From assembly GCF_000718985.1 (NCBI RefSeq), contig NZ_JODL01000001.1, positions 1-64,000 of the forward strand: a DNA stretch of 64,000 bases, given 5' to 3'. This stretch comes from Streptomyces megasporus (GTDB lineage: Bacteria; Actinomycetota; Actinomycetes; Streptomycetales; Streptomycetaceae). Below, one piece after another: positions 63,939 to 64,000 of this stretch (its first letter is position 1; every line of letters starts with the position of its first letter). The notes beneath the pieces were generated by a model. The model did not search any database. It saw only the letters and a program-made list of their open reading frames with translations, and was not told the DNA's origin. The position numbers were made by a program, and so were the translations under genes.

Positions 63939-64000
63939 GTTCCACCTCAGGGGTCGGTGACGGTTCAGACTGATGGTCGCCCGAACAGTACTGCGTCCAC
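63939..64000. other. Upstream end of the dpp operon, window edge
   Basis: Only 62 bp are available. The dppA ribosome site (GGTGGAAC, 63942-63949 on the minus strand) is visible. The promoter probably continues beyond the window, and I see no other signal. Confidence 0.4.

Overview
The window is about 72-73% GC by eye, has strong third-position G/C bias, and carries GTG starts, GTGA start/stop overlaps, long perfect hairpin terminators and one TTA codon. This is typical of a Streptomyces or close relative chromosome. Gene content and order (conservon, acyl-CoA carboxylase, branched-chain amino acid genes, gatCAB, ligA, mnmA, dpp) match what I recall of the S. coelicolor SCO5544 to SCO5476 neighbourhood read backwards; that synteny is memory, not a search. 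Almost all core genes are on the minus strand. No rRNA, tRNA, insertion sequence, prophage or CRISPR array was recognised.

Layout: 1-3543 start of a cvn conservon (cvnB cut by the window edge, cvnA complete). 4137-6245 a small orphan protein, a 28-bp perfect terminator, then the carboxyltransferase (accB/pccB type) and epsilon subunits of acyl-CoA carboxylase. 6457-11113 cimA with an Ile-Ile leader attenuator, ilvE and leuB. 11517-15743 proline catabolism (pruA, proline dehydrogenase) with a divergent PucR-type regulator. 15844-21482 serA and the ilvBNC operon, headed by a leader-peptide attenuator. Together these supply the citramalate, acetohydroxyacid, reductoisomerase and transaminase steps of Ile/Leu/Val synthesis.

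21479-31691: a membrane GGDEF protein with a decayed EAL domain, a 2-hydroxyacid dehydrogenase, an aldo/keto reductase, a PQQ-type sugar dehydrogenase lipoprotein coupled to a small DUF6191-like protein, a very large LuxR ATPase regulator and a small protein. 31957-35537: gatC, gatA, an 80-residue membrane protein and gatB, joined by overlaps. 35746-42078: an intact GGDEF-EAL protein, ligA, and a MetE-like/SDR pair. 

42140-52203 looks accessory. It holds a channel-like RCK-2TM-RCK protein without a K+ filter, a divergent locus (TTA-containing methyltransferase versus TPR protein plus polyprenyl synthase) around a 13-bp iteron operator, an ATP-binding/XRE/DUF397 trio, an oxidoreductase with its own inverted repeat, and an SDR/TetR pair with 20-bp direct repeats. 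52362-63938 returns to core genes: mnmA, an amidase, a cysteine desulfurase, Dps, an acyl-CoA thioesterase, a TRIC channel and the dppABCDF peptide transporter.

The observations most worth a second look are the cimA Ile-Ile attenuator, the HxQ replacement in the CimA metal site, the 44-47.6 kb divergent locus, the filterless RCK channel, the GGDEF protein whose EAL has lost its catalytic residues, and a short patch of foreign-looking codons inside ligA.
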